Notes: a model not told the origin generated them from the sequence alone. Counted from the first letter of the stretch, positions 46,222-60,723 are shown. The stretch is 64,000 nt of DNA from Owenia fusiformis (GCA_903813345.2 CAIIXF020000009.1:19803759-19867758); one strand, 5' to 3'. Numbers and translations: made by a program.

Positions 46222-46410
46222 CACTGGTGATCTGCTCGATTGCGCTGGTTACCGAAACGATTCGTTTCTCGTTTCTGTAGTAAAAAATGTCGGAACCTCA
46301 AAGGTTCGATTTTTCTTCTTTCCTTATTTCACGCGTTGTAGGTAGAATTCCCACAATATTTTTATCACAAATGTTTTTCATTATCATATCTTTCAGAGAA
46401 CGTACATATT
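46222..46410. mobile_element. CACTG-ended foldback element, solo left arm
   Basis: CACTGGTGATCTGCTCGATT begins a single arm that follows copy 2 through the GGTTACCGAAACG, AAAATGTCGGAAC, TTATTTCACGCGTTGTAGG and ATCATAT blocks, then stops near 46410. No right arm follows, so it is a truncated member. Confidence 0.75.
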
Positions 46411-49400
46411 TGGGAGCAAAATAAATTGTGGTTTATACTTTATATGTGGCCTTTAACAGCTGGCACTTGTTTTCTCAGCAGAGTAATAGTTTTGTTGATA
46501 GAACGGAGGAGTTCATAAGTTGTTTGATCCAATTTACATATAACAGAAAACAATCGTATTGTAATGTCATGAATACGGTCATGATAAAACTAATTCAACG
46601 AAAAACAAGAAAAAGACATTAAACGAAGCTTGTAGCGATATATCCTTGACTTTTCCCAAGAGCATAAATATCAATAGATTGAAAGAGACGAAGCAAACGG
46701 TAATTGACAAATATTTTGTAATTCAACTAATACAGGTCGTCAAATCTAAGAGCAATGTATATGGAACTTGTGATCATTAATGATGTGATTATGTTAATCT
46801 GTATTAATTATTTTCCTACCGAAGGAAAATCTATACAAGTGCGTTCAATTCAAATTTTATCTTTTATGTGCCATATACGTGAATTTGGTGAATATCTTCA
46901 GCGCTTTGAATATGATGTGCTTTATCAGTTACAGAAAAAGATATTAGCAACAGGCTTTGCCACACAGCGTACTACCTTCAAGAATTAATTTGATAACATT
47001 TTGATTTTCCTGCAGCTGACAGAAGTAAAGGAATGGAAGCATCAGTCATCATATATAAGAACTCCTCACGTTATTGTTATTGTATTCCCAGGAAACAATG
47101 TTTTATCAAGTTTATTTAAAACAACTGGTATACCATCCTAGATTCTATGTATATTTCCCAAGGTGTTCATTAGTTAGGTAATTTCTATATTCTTCAATCC
47201 CGGGGTGATATCACTTACCTGCATTCCGGAAACCTGAATATAAAAGACAAATACTGACGAAGCTGCATTATAACTTTCTGATACAACACAACTAATTCTT
47301 CCTCGTGCAGGAATTCTTCATTTTGCCTAAATTCTATTTTCCACGGTTGAACGCTGTCAAATTTAATCACGCAATCAATCAACACTGGTAAACTGTTTTG
47401 ATTGGCTTAATTTATTTTATTACAGGGTCAGGTGACATCATTAATAATTAAAGTGGATTTGTCGGTGATTCTACTTATCATGATTATCATGATGGCGAGG
47501 GGGTCAAGAAGCTTGTTACAAAGCTTTTGTGCAATAGAACTGCTGTCGCAAAATTGACAATTTTTAAAATACATCTCAGAAGTTATTATTGTTTTTTTCG
47601 ATATCATGGAAATTGAAGATATCTATTTATTCAAGAATGTAGTACTTTCAATTATTTGGGTGTATCCAGTACTCATGATACCAAATCATACATAATGACC
47701 AACTTTGTTCAATGATACTTCATAATTTTTAGTCTCTATAGTAGGAAAATGTTATACTCATATGTAATCATGAGTAATTTCATTAAGGTAGTAGGAAACT
47801 TAATTTGTCATTCCTGCCATAAGCAGAAATAGCGATGATCAATTCGTAACATACAGAATGTTGGTCATTTTGCAATTTAATTTTTTTTCAAAGAATTCAA
47901 CCTATCGAGTTCCCCTGTTGATCATGATCTGTTTCACAACTTCTGGTGTTATTTCCGATCGTGGATTTAAACGAAGCAGATTATCCCAGTTGACGTTTCA
48001 AAAATGAGCACAATGTGTCTTGCTAGACTCGTGTCTCTTTATCACTGATCATTTGACGGCACCATTACGCTGCAAGCGAGATGATAAACAATCTCCCGTC
48101 TTCTCATGCTAGATTCTGGCATATATTCTGATAAGGCTTCCTGTCGTTGGAACATTGAAAATGTCAATCTCGGCACCTAATATATATGCAGTGAACCCAA
48201 TCTTTAGGCCCCGCTTTAGGCATGTGCTTTTTGGTGGACAAATTTTGAGACCGATCGTTAAGAATCGATAAGGTTCTGTTGACACCTTAAAGCTAAATAA
48301 AAGATACTTTTAACATTACATTGAATTAAACAAGTCAATCTCTGTCGGAATTAAACATGAAATTGGGGTAAATATAACTACATATAGATTAACTGTGAAA
48401 TCTTCAGATTTTGGAATTTTTAGCTGTATTACCATGACTTTATAACATTTTTTCAATAGCCTTTCGGCAAGTGATCATTTTTTCAGCAATAACTACGACC
48501 ATTCTACCATTTTTGATCAGTAATTGACCCCTCGGGCGTCTAGTACCCTTTACTAGCGATTGATCTTTTGCCAGTGTCCTTGGCATAAGACATGTGTTGA
48601 AAATAATGTTTTTATAAGAAAAGAACACAATTTTAAAAGCGGAAATAATAGCAAGAACAGAATAACTAGGAACCATTTAGATGAAATAATGAAGGTTTAT
48701 TATTTGACATAGAACGATATTGATGGACGTTAATTTAATTGATCAGATATTCCATTTGCCGCGATAATATTTTTATACCTAAGATCCATCTGATAAATTG
48801 CATTTTCTTGTCAAATCAGCCACAACGTTTATTCCATCTTACATGACTGAACAGCCCCTTACTGTTTTAATTTTTGACGCTCTATCATCTCCCTAACGAC
48901 TTGCATTAACTGCATTATTCATATTGATACACGTCCATATTTATCACATCTAAATATTTCCATTTACGTAATGGAGAAGATTTGTGTCTGGGAATTACTC
49001 TGGGAGGGTTATTACGAAAGGCTTGTTATTGCAATGTATGAGTAATATATTTGACCGAGGGTTAATGATTTACGTTGAAGACAATGTTTCAGAATTTTAT
49101 CAATTGATAAGATTAAAGGCAGTTTTCAGAAGGCCATCAAAATAGTGATTTGTTCCCTTCGACTGCCTCATTCCAATTGCCGCTTGGATCTCAAATCAAC
49201 TGAAACTGTTAAATCAGGCATAATTTCATTTTATACGAAATCCCACAATAGTTGCTGAGTAAAATTGGAGGAATCTTCAAAGGAAGCCAATCTAATGAGA
49301 AGATTGACTCAAGAATTAACTGTTTTGAAAACCAACATGATCACAAAAAGCCAATATGCCATAAAATACACTCTCTGGATAAACTTCCGTAACGTAGTAG

Positions 49401-49926
49401 GTCCTAACATGCTCTTTCAAAGTCAACTTCGCTTCGGCTAATCAACTGTAAACTTAGTTCCTGAGTTTCATCTCAATTTCCCTGGCCGAGGATGTCATTC
49501 TTAAAGCAAATGTTAATAAATATGGCTTAAAGTGGCTTGTCGGAAGAATTTTCTTGAACATCTTTCATTGCTTCTGGTTGACGTAACTATTGTAATGATC
49601 GTCAGCCTCGATGAGATTTCTTATGGATCAAGGTTAAAAATAACCAAACCATTTCCGTTTTTGTAATTTATTTTATATGTTATTCAGAAATTGAATAATG
49701 ACTCTCATGTATAGCAGCAGGGCAAGGCTGAGGCCAACGTATTTCTTCATCATACTTTTATGAATTTCCCATTCTCAATTAGAGACATGAATTATGAGAT
49801 CTTGTCATTTATATACCATTGACACCTCATTATCAACAAATTAAGACTATACAAAGCATTTGAACCTTTAAGATGTTTTCACCAATTTAGCATTGACATT
49901 AACGCAGAATGACAATCAGTATAGCA
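46411..49926. other. AT-rich DNA, nothing recognised
   Basis: No exon, RNA gene or repeat pair could be supported over this 3.5-kb interval. The scattered open frames of 60-80 codons match chance expectation for such DNA. Confidence 0.4.
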
Positions 49927-50156
49927 CACTGGCGGATCCAGAAGTTAACAAGGGGTTGGGCAAATAATCAATCTGAAAAACATTTTTTGAAAAACTAAGG
50001 CCCTGTTTTGATAGTATGGCCTAAAAAGGCCCAAAAAGGCCAATTAATGACCAAAAAGGCACACTTAATTATCGAGAAACTACAAAATTGTTGGGCCCAA
50101 ATTTTTTCTCTGGCCCCATCCAAGGGAGAAGGCATGGTCCCCCTGGATCCACCAGT
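49927..50156. mobile_element. hAT-like MITE with CACTGGCGGATCCAG ends
   Basis: The left end CACTGGCGGATCCAG and right end CTGGATCCACCAGT are inverted copies around ~230 bp. The interior has repeated AAAAAGGCC motifs. Ends of the CAGTGGCGGATCCAG type are widespread in animal hAT MITEs; the family call is inference, since no 8-bp duplication is clear. A related fragment lies at 54413-54470. Confidence 0.6.
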
Positions 50157-50171
50157 TTAGTTTACTTAAAT

Positions 50172-50845
50172 GCAAGGTGTCCCATAAATAACAGAGTACA
50201 GAATTAATGCTGGTATTTGCTAATTCTGCACCAGTTGTGTTTTCCTCTGATATATGACTATATATGATATATGACCATGAAGACAGGTATATCTTTTAGG
50301 TCTATGATCAGTATCTCAAATAATAATAAAGTTAAACGGACTTGGAGATATATAACTAGCAATTAACGCAACAACACACTTTTTCAATGGTGTTGACCTC
50401 ATTTTCACAAAAAAGGCAATCATCTTTTCCTTTTAGGAAAAAAACATGTCCCACAACACATTTTAATTATGCATTCAACAATATAATAAAATGTTGCATT
50501 TTTGGTGAAAATTAGGTCAACATTTTTGAAAAAGTATGTTGATTGGTCCATAGCCCCTTTTATATTACTTAGGTCTGATTAACTAAATCATCATTATATC
50601 CACTTTTCTTGAAAATGGCAGATGGGTCTAAAAGATACACCCATGTTAATGATCAGAAAATCGTCAGTATTCAAATTAGAATCGTTTGAAATTGTTTGCG
50701 ATAACCTACGTGATCCTTTCACAGGAAAATTTTTCATGAATCTTCATTATGAAATATTATCATTTCTAGTCACAATATCAAGAAAGAATATTCAGTAAAA
50801 ATGTAAACGTTATTGAAGTGACAACGCCAATTTAGGGACACACTG
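50172..50845. mobile_element. TA-associated inverted-repeat element with internal palindrome
   Basis: The left end CAAGGTGTCCCATAAAT and right end (reverse complement CAGTGTGTCCCTAAAT) pair. TA follows the right end; the left flank is TG, presumably mutated. Inside, 50375-50420 and about 50495-50545 form a further inverted pair (CACTTTTTCAATGGTGTTGA and TCAACATTTTTGAAAAAGT), so a second palindromic unit may be nested. Confidence 0.55.
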
Positions 50846-50847
50846 TA

Positions 50848-53800
50848 TGTACATATAAATACCAAATACTTAAAATGATCCTTACGTATCTTCAAGTTCT
50901 TTATTTGCAGCAATTCGTAAAATATAAAAATACAATATTTGTTATTAGATAACACGTATTCCTATTTTGAATAACAACTTTTAGGTAGTAATTTACTGTA
51001 AATGATTACAAGCTTGGTTAAATGTCAACCATTTTACAAATGTTATTTCACATTTATTGTATATTGTATGACGCCCTTCCAAATTAAAGAAGTGCTATTT
51101 GAAAACGAAAATGCACCGAACGAAAATCAATCAGACATTGAGAACAATTCTTGCATACCAATTGATAAGAACATCACAGAGTCATTATAATTGTATTTAC
51201 GATTACTTTACAGAGAGAAAAGCTTCTGTCGAAACATAATTTTCAACCATAATTTCCTTTTCTAAATGAGTCGACATAACAGAGTAATATTACAGTTGTC
51301 AGATGAAAATAACGGCGCTTTAATGGTCGTGGAAAATGTGTGATCTTCGTTTAATGAAGAGAATCTGGCCTTATATGCACTTGTTATACATGCACTTCAA
51401 AGTATAGATGCAATTGGCACTATTCAAAATCTCTTCATCCGACAGCGACCTCACCAATTTATCATACACAAAACTACTAGTTAAGTCTAGGCGTTTTGCA
51501 TGGAAATCCGAATGTACAGGTTCTTTTTGTTACTTTATTATTTATTTTCAAGATTATTGTTATTAGTGGAATATATTGTGGATATGGTCGATTGTATTTC
51601 AGACTTGTGCAAGTGACGTAATATAAGGCATAATGATGAGGTTGACAATATGCAGGTGATCTTTATCATCCTACACACGAATATTAGACACTAAAGGATT
51701 CATCGTGCTGACAATTCATTTGCGCAAGAGAGAATTGGATCAGCTAAATTGCGTGTCAACTAGACGTTTTAATTACCTCTTAAAGTACATAAATATCATA
51801 CTGTATCGGCATGCTATCATGCGATACTAACGTTATCAACAAATAAAGAAATCATTACGTTCTGATTTGAGACTATTTATCGAAAAGTTTGATGGTTTGT
51901 TCCGTCACAAAGTCTTAATCAAAGGAAAGTAGAGAGAGCGATAGTGTTTGAAGGATGGGGTCGCTGCAAGTTTTGACTTTCAATGAAGTTTTGGAAAATT
52001 TTAAGCAACAGTAACCTGAACTAACAGAATGGAATGAATAAATGGCATAACATGTCATTTGGAATATTTTACTATTGATTCCATCGATTCCAATGTGCTC
52101 TTAACTTTTCAAGAATGAAGATTTTTAATTTTTTTCACAGAATAGTCATATTGAATAAATGGAACGCTTTTGTGATTAACAACATTTTTCACTTCCCAGT
52201 AATTTACCAGATTTAACTGAATTTTTGGGAATAGATGCCTGGAATAAATTTCTTCACTGAAATTTCAGGTTATTTTTGCATACTTTCATGCAATATTGTT
52301 AGCAAAGAAGTGCACTGATAGCGGGATACATTAAAAATTATACCCACCCGCTCTCTAGATATATATATTTTTATACATCTGCACGTAATTTTGTACTAAG
52401 TACCAAGGAAGGTATGGGATACCGTGTGTTATCCCATGGCTGTGAGAATATACATCGAATGATGTAGTATCCAGCTCAAGGCAATAATTTGTTTCAAAGA
52501 AAAATTTGGTAAAATTTACTTTTAGATATTTTGATTTTTCTAAACGTTATTAGGCTAATTAATTAAGTTGAATAATGTCTGAACTTATTCATTACACTAA
52601 TTTATCTGATATGGCTAATCATGGTCATATATATAGCTAATTGGAATGCTGAATGGCTAACACACGAGGGGACTCTACGTCATTAGACATGTGATCAGAG
52701 AGAGGAATTCCCCCATGGTGTTTCCCAACTTAATTAATCGGAATTAAAATATCAATTCCAAAACAATTGGAATAATCTGACCAATTACGTTGAGAATCAC
52801 AATTGCAATGGAGAATGGCGAATGACTCGCTGCTGATGGCACCTAATGTAATAGTAAACAAGAAGATAAGATAAAATATATCTGATCATCTAAGACCAAA
52901 ATAATAATAAAATCAGGAATTATCTACATTTATTTTTTATAGTACACAAATCAATTCTGTATAATCACTGAAATAAACTATGAACTTTGGGATGTTCATA
53001 AAACAAAATTCACCGCTAAAAAGATACATTTTAGACAATATTGGAAAGTTGCTAGATGTCAGCCTTTTCTGCTTTAAATTAGTACAATATCGCTGCTTGG
53101 ACAAACTTGTTTGCGTATAAGGCCGTATCTGCGAGCATTCATATGTATTCCGCTAACACAGCTCCTTATAAAGCATTGTCTTACAATCGAGACCTGAATT
53201 AGCTCGTTGGATACAGATTTTGCGTCTCCATAATCCCCGTATAATTGCAAAAATGTCTCTCGTTCTTATGGCTCACATAGCTCCTAGGATAGGTGGTTAG
53301 TTTGCTTCCGTGGATCAATTTTTCAACGTCTCTGTAATACTTCCTTTTATTATAACGTCTAAATGGAGCTGATTTTACAAGCATCAATTACATTCCCTAT
53401 GACATGTTAGAATAAGGACGTGTGTTTTTTCATGTTTGCTTTTCTGATTGAAATTAATAATCGAGTGACATGATTAGCTCAATCTTGAAAATTGCTCACT
53501 TACAACTTATGAGCTGAGATTAATTAATAAGGGATTACCTTACTTTATGCAGGATTGATTCACCCAAAAGTTAAATCATTTATGTCACTCGTTAAATGTT
53601 AATCGTTTACGCTCGTTCAACTTCGCTTTAAATTAAAACAGAGCTTCGCATTCATTCCCTAGTTTACAACAAATGTCTAAACTCATTGTGCCAATCAGAG
53701 TATGTCACGGACGACCTTTTAGGTATGGTCATTCTGACGTCATCGCATAGCTAATGAGCCCTAGCTCGCTGATTGGTTGAGAAAAGGTCAACGCGGTAGG

Positions 53801-54412
53801 TTTGAAATGAGTTATGAACCATCATAGACGAGTAGCAGCCGGCAATATTTGAAGAGATTAAACCTCCGAAAGGTTACTGGCTAATCTTGGTACCGTTGGA
53901 AAGCTTAACTTCTGCACTAACATGCTTGATGACTAAAAACATTCAGAACAGGTGGAAAAGTTCTTAAAAATGCTAGTTTCCATGGTAACTGCAATGTTGT
54001 CACTTTTAAGGCCCATGAATATACTTTTGAACATATCTAGATAACGCTTTGACCATATGTCTTGATAAAAGTATCACTGTAAAGATAATTTGACACAGTT
54101 TTTGAAAAAATGTATTTTTTGGATTATTGGACTCATTGTGATGTCATAGAACTAGAAACGGCTGATTTTTCGGTGATTTTGACAGAATTTAGACACGTGT
54201 CGTATGGTAATGTAAGCTACATTATCTAATAAAACTATTTTGTGTTTAAAAGTGACTTAACACAACACTTATATGTATATTATCGGGCAAACAATATCAT
54301 TATGATTGTGATGTCATAATACAAAGAGATAGAGGCCTAATTCAAATATCTAATATCGAGATTTTTGACAAATCAAGATATATTTGAGGCATCGGTCGTG
54401 GGGACGGGGTTG
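50848..54412. other. AT-rich DNA, nothing recognised
   Basis: Open frames at 51002-51190 and 53199-53387 have no recognised domain or convincing splice context. A CCAAT-type motif occurs near 53770 but no linked gene is visible. Confidence 0.4.
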
Positions 54413-54470
54413 CTGCTGGCGGATCCAGAAGCCAACAAGGGAAGGGGGCCCAAATTTCAACTTTTTAGTC
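54413..54470. mobile_element. hAT-like MITE fragment
   Basis: GCTGGCGGATCCAGAAGCCA followed by ACAAGGGAAGGGGGCCCAAA matches the left part of 49927-50156. No right end is present. Confidence 0.45.
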
Positions 54471-56649
54471 TCGAGAGGTACATGTGAGATAAGTCTATAT
54501 TAGCAAACAATCTAAACCATTTGACTTGGTTTTATCACGGACTCTTTAAAGTCCGTGGTTTTATGGTAACATGAATACCCTCATTATGTCGATCATCGTT
54601 AACCCACACTCTGTATCTGCTTCATCTTTACATTTTATCTAGCATACTGACAGTTCATTGCTCACGTTATCTCAACATAATTTCATGCTGTGTAGATTTG
54701 AACCACAGAATATTATTGAAGGTAAATACCGTATTTGGAAAAGGATCATACAGATTAAAAATGGATCATACAAATTAAAAAATCAATCGATTCCTAATGG
54801 AATCAATTTATTGTATTAACCCATTTGCTCTGCGGTTTGTGAACTGACTGGTGGAGGGTTTTTAATGTTCGTACAGATATTGGCAGAAAATGTCGATCCG
54901 TTACACCTCTCTCCATCTAAAACAAATAAGCCTCGCATATGATGCTAATCTCCGCTCATGCACAAATTCTTTAAACTGAGACGTATATATCATTCAAATA
55001 TGGCATCCAAGTATTCATACTATTGTTTACAATATTGGTTTGTTTAAACTGGAAATTCAATCTCTTTAGATTTACGTGGAATACATCTAAATAAAAAAAA
55101 CTATATATACTACTATATTTGGATAAACGATTGCATACGGTACTTACTAGACTATTATGCCATATTTTCACTTATTTATGAAAGAACTGATTGAATTTGG
55201 TGTAAAATAGCTTCTTTATGAAACTTCATGTTTCTGCTGTTCGCGATTGACAGCTGCTGTGTGTCAGTTTATTGCTTTCGTCAATTAATACATCGTATAA
55301 AAACACAAGGATAAAATGACGATATGTGAATGTTGGGTGTAGAATTCATGTGCAAAAATTCTAAGATTGACTCTAATCTGGAAGATTTAATTCAAAATAA
55401 AAAAACCTACATCGTCACTTGGGAAGTGACATTTCCTATCTGATCGTTACATCAAACCAATGGGATATAAAACTAAAAAAAGTCAGAGGCGTAACCTGGA
55501 TTTAAATATAGGCAAGACAAATCTTAATAGGCAAATATAAAAATATGGCAAGGTGAATATTTTTCAGTAAAATATCAGGTAGAGCATATTTTGCAAATTA
55601 TTGGAGGGGCAATCGCTCCGCCCGCATCACGCCTTGCTATATCCATGAAGTTACATCGCAAATCCAAATGATCAAATACTGATATCTGCAGCACAAGTCT
55701 TATCGCTCTCCTCTAATTCGACTAGTACATTTATATGAATGAATCAAATAAAGCCCTGGAATACTCTTTGATAAGCTGGACTTCAATGTTTTGGAAGCCT
55801 AGAAACAATTACCATTTATACCTCGGTAGTTTATTCAGATGCAAGTAGCGCTCGTAAATCCCATAATTGCAGCGTTTTTATGTTTTGTTTTTATAAACCA
55901 ATGTTTCTGGAAAAGCAGAACACATACGAGGAACGTATATCATATTTAGAGCTTTATATAGGCTTTATACAATTACGCATGTTTTATAGGCATCTGTTCG
56001 TGTAAATGATGGTTAACTCATTCGGGCCTGAAGTATAAACTACATGCATTACCAATACCTCTGATTTTTTCCTGGTTTCATTTACATTATTCTATCATGA
56101 TCGCCATTCTTTAACCAATTTGACATGAACATGAAATAAAAATATTGCACACTGGGCCACACAGGAGGATGTCCATTCATCCATGCTTCTTAAAATCATT
56201 TTGGATTTGTTGATAATTTGGGTGCATACATGTAGACTCGGTTCGACTGATTCAAGCGTTTTTGGGTAATTCGTCTCGTAGTTTTTAGTTCACTCGGGTT
56301 AGCTCTTCAAGACTAATATTTTATGCTTTTAAACATTTTCCTGATACATCGATTAGGCAATTTACAACTAGCCCTGTGTGCGATGATCAAGTGAATCCAA
56401 AACAGTTTACCATTCTGGCACATTCAATACCAATGACATCGTACGGTCTGGTAAATAGCCCCAAAGGTTTTCACAGCTTTATTACCATGCCAATCTACTC
56501 AAACAAAATGCTTCATTACAATCGCGACAATATACGACTTGTTTCCAAGATCAATTCTCAGACTGGATTTCTACCATTTTACGCAATGCTAAGAGAACAT
56601 ATTTTCCAAGTTTGAACAACCAAACTTCATAATAAAATTCCACAAAGAA
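54471..56649. other. AT-rich DNA, nothing recognised
   Basis: A short GGCGTAACCTGGATTT / GGGGCAATCGCTCCGCCCGC pair near 55490-55630 resembles a decayed MITE. No gene is supported; the plus-strand frame at 56376-56615 has no recognised feature. Confidence 0.35.
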
Positions 56650-57200
56650 TAATAAACAAAATTTCAAAAATGTCATGGATGGTTGAGATTTTTGCAAGAA
56701 AATTCAACAAATCTGCAAAATTTTGTAAAACGGTTTACAAAAATTCGATAAATGAATAAGTCTTGTTATGGTAGTAGGTGTTAAGCATTGTATGAATTTT
56801 TTGACCGCTATGCTTTATGGTGAATGGTCTATTGAAAAAGCGAAACGTTGCCAATATGCAAAATACAGTTTTCACCTAAATCAGGCAGGCCCGTAGGAAT
56901 TTTCTATACAAGGTGCCTCAAACTTGTTTTAGCCCCATCACCTATTTTTCGTTTTAAATTTGGAGCTGCATTGCTCTGAATCAATCGCACGAGGTCTATG
57001 TACAATTTGTAGATGACAGTAGGTATAGTTTACTTTCCGAACTGCTGCTTGGAAAACGAGTCTTTCTTTTGTCGATTTCATTTGGGTACATCCATGCAGG
57101 GCCTAACATATTTTATCATATCATGGGATTATACATGTACATAAAATATATTTCTTTCTCATGGAAAATAAATCTTTAATGTTTGTTGAATTTTCTTTAA
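56650..57200. mobile_element. GGGACGG foldback element, decayed copy
   Basis: AAATTCAACAAATCTGCAAA, then a TTATGGTAGTAGGTGTTA stretch, follows the left arm of copy 2. On the right, CCTAACATATTTTATCATA and AAATAAATCTTTAATGTTTG followed by TTGAATTTTC follow the right arm in reverse. The terminal GGGACGG and G-tracts are lost. This is an old, diverged member. Confidence 0.45.
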
Positions 57201-59268
57201 AAAATCCTCCGATTTACCCTCAACACATTTTGTACATTTACGGCGTGAAAATACCCGGAAAATCTGTACAAACGACGATTGGATTAACCCACTCTTTGTA
57301 GTCTTGTTGATGAAATACAGCCGTATTTATTTATGTGTGGTAACAGATAGAGATGTGGCTGTCAAATTATGTCTTTCTTTCCACCCATTTGCTCAAAATT
57401 CCTTAGAATGAAATGCGTAAATGAAAACTAGAATAGTCGAGAGGGTTGCACGTGATCTCTTTGAATTGCTTCCAGGTCAATCGGATTTACAATTAGCGGA
57501 GCTTACCAAATAGATTCGATTCAGAACATAAGTATTACGTAATGTTAGACTAATGTATGGGCAGTTAACCTCGATTTAGTTTCAAGTTTTACTCTAATCC
57601 TTTAGAATAGTAGAGAAGTATGCTCTGATATCGATATAGGGGTTAATAAAAACATTCATAAAAACAAGATAGGGAGATTTAAATAGCTTATCACGATCTT
57701 TTTAAATGCTATAGAAAACGGTCTTAGATTTTCAAAGAAATTGATGATGACAATTTAATAAGATCGTGCAATTAAATGGTCTAGACCAATAAACCATGCT
57801 TAAGTTATTTTGTAGAACAGTATTGGTAAATATACTTTTTCTCTTTGGGGACTTATTACAAATAAAAATCCTAACTTGATAACAGATCGATACAACAAAT
57901 GTGGATATTTTGGATTGTACAACTAATTATGTAAACAGATTGAAATGTTCATCTGGATTATGCATGTTCATATATGCTGTATATAACTTTATATTCAGCT
58001 CCGAGCATGATTCTGGGCTCCAAAAAAGAAAATAATTATATTTAAGAATAAGACCATAAAATTTAGTTCTCCGGGATATAAGCAGTGTTGATATGAATAC
58101 CCAATTAAAATATTTACTCCAAAAGTCATATCATTATTAAGGATTTGCGTCAGTGTATATGGCATTTTGAAGTCAAACGCAGATTTCATTATTGCCCGAT
58201 AAAGCGCCATTTGCCTTCTGTATCTCATTATTTTTGCGCAAAGTCTCTGATCTTTGATTTCCCAAGTGATCGTTTTTATCATTTAAGTATCAATAGGGCT
58301 ATAGAGTATACGTCCACACGAAATAATTGTGCTTGCTTATATTTCACCTTTATCTAACGGTATTAATTGGAGCAATTCCATCTTGAAATTCGAGTTGATA
58401 CCTTGAGTCGAGTATTGCGTCGTTATTTTCTGATTTATTGGATATTACCTGCGCTTAGAATAATTCCCCTTTCTCGTTTTCAATTATATTTTTCTGCTTA
58501 GATTTAAAAATGGCATATACACTATCGTAATCCTGAAATGATATGACTTTTGGAGTATATCTTAATTGGATATTGACATCAATACTACATCTCCCGGAGG
58601 AATAAATGTTATACACCAACTCAAATATGAAATCAATCAGCTGCTGTATTCTTTTATTTTACGTTTAAAATAATAAACTCTCACAAATATATGTAATTTA
58701 TTGGGCACGTAGTACTCAATATTTTGTGGTGGCATATTCCATATTGCGTTCATGAGTATCAAAGTTTTATTTAGGGTTAATTCAATTAAAACCAGCTCGC
58801 GTAATTCTTTCAAAAAGAAAACACTTTATGCCAATACCAATATAAGATATGTCAATACTAGTAAAAACATGCTCATCACGTTAATCTGGAATGTTTCTGG
58901 TGGGCTGTTCTAAAACAAGAAGAACGCTATTCAAAAAATTCCAAACATATGTTCCAAGGTGCTTCACATATCATCCGCTCATCTAGCTTATATCTTGTTA
59001 TCAACATCATGTTAACATGGAAGAGTCTAACTTTTGAGGTTGCCCGTAGTGGATAATTATTAACAATGCTGGTGATGAAATAAAGCTGTGATATCTTCAG
59101 GTTGTACTGACAATGTTAAATCCGAATTGATTGTTTAGGGGTAGATCATAACTGAACTGACTATGAGTAAAGGATATGATACTACGAATTCAATTTTGGT
59201 AAAATATCACAAAAAGTGGCCGTTGGTTACGTGTCATCCATGATCCAACCCATTTGTTTTCTGCTCGC
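57201..59268. other. AT-rich DNA, nothing recognised
   Basis: Overlapping opposite-strand frames at 57995-58357 show no domain. Short direct and inverted similarities (e.g. 58130-58140 with 58545-58580 around TCCAAAAGTCATATCA) suggest a degraded inverted repeat. Confidence 0.35.
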
Positions 59269-59271
59269 TTA

Positions 59272-60070
59272 CCCTACTATCACACCAAACTAGTTCTCAC
59301 TACGTTCTTGAAAACGGGCTTCAACTGTGTACGAACGGACTGGACGTACTAAGAACCGTTTGGGGTCTATTTACAAACTTCATCGAACAAATTCGAACGG
59401 GTAGGTCCTCTGGAACTTAGAACATGCTCAAAATGTTCTCGTGGTCGATACGTTCTACAATAAGAACGAGTGACAACGTACTAACGACGAGCTGGACGTA
59501 CTACGAACGGAACCGTCGTACTTCAATCCTACTAGGGACGTTTTAACAACGAGTTGAACTGTCTGGGGACGTATTGAGAACGAGGTTGAACTCATTGCAA
59601 ACGGGTTTAAACTGATTAAGAACGTATTTAAGACTGCTTATGAACGAATTAGCAAAAATATAGCTATCACACCAAACAAGTTGCCACTGCGTTCTTCAAA
59701 ACTGGTTTTAAACTGTGTGCGAACGGAATGAACGTAGCTGCAACTTTCTAAGGTCTATTTACGAACTTCATGGACTTTCCCGGATGGGGAATGTGATTAA
59801 GAATTTTGAATCGATTCAAAATTCGATGGCGACCATACCGTTCTGTTATCAGGTCATGATCACCGTTTAGACTAAGGGACGCGTTATACGCTGTTGCACA
59901 CCGACGTGGTGCGACCTGCGAACGAGATGGACGTATTGAAGACTGTTTATGAACGAAGTAGCTAATTATTTTATACATATTTCCCGACCACAGCCAGATT
60001 GAGCCCGTTTTACGACATTTTCGTAGGACTGGCAAGAACGGGTAAGAACTAGTTTGGTGTGATAGGGGGG
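59272..60070 (+). mobile_element. CTATCACACC MITE (PIF/Harbinger-like), copy C
   Basis: The element is flanked by TTA (59269-59271) and TAA (60071-60073). It is the longest well-preserved form. The left end is CCCTACTATCACACC, with a second internal end GCTATCACACCAAACAAGTT at 59664. The palindrome centred on ATCGAT is near 59813, and the right end is AACTAGTTTGGTGTGATAGG. The minus-strand open frame 59748-60035 parallels that in copy B and is not a gene. Confidence 0.82.
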
Positions 60071-60221
60071 TAATGACATTTTGTAGTCTCTTTTAATGTC
60101 ATGAATGCGCCATTGTTTGGCCCATCATGAAAATACTTGGGCATTCTGGTCCTGACATTCAAACTAAGTGACTGTTAACGAAAGCTAAGGCTACTAGAAC
60201 GAGTAGGTCCTCCAGCACTTA

Positions 60222-60720
60222 CCCTACCATCACACCAAACTAGTTCTCACTACGTTTTTGAAAACGGGCTTCAACTGTGTACGAACAGACTTGACGTACT
60301 TAGAACCGGTTGGGGTATATTTACAAACTTCATAGAACGTACTCGAACGGGTAGGTACTCTAGATTGACACCAAGTAAACTGTGTGCAAACGGAATGGAC
60401 GTAGCTACAATGTTCTACGGTCTGTTTACGAACTTCATGGACTTTCCCGGACGGGGAATGTGATTTAGAATTTTGAATCGATTCAAAATTCGATGGCGAC
60501 CATACCGTTCTGTAATCAGGTCATGATGATCTTAAGCTTTTAGACCAAAAGGACGCATTATACGACGTTGCACACCGACGTGGTGCGACCTGAATGAACT
60601 GCGAATGAGATGGACGTATTGAAGAGTGTTTATGAACGAAGTAGCTAATTACTTTAGACATATTTCCCGACCACAGGACTGGCAAGAACGGGTAAGCACT
60701 AGTTTGGTATGATAGGGGGG
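60222..60720 (+). mobile_element. CTATCACACC MITE (PIF/Harbinger-like), copy D
   Basis: The element is flanked by TTA on both sides (60219-60221, 60721-60723). Ends are CCCTACCATCACACCAAACT and the complement of CCCCCCTATCATACCAAACT. It lies only ~150 bp after copy C. The central composite part is deleted and joined at TCTAGATTGACACCAAGTAA. Confidence 0.82.
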
Positions 60721-60723
60721 TTA

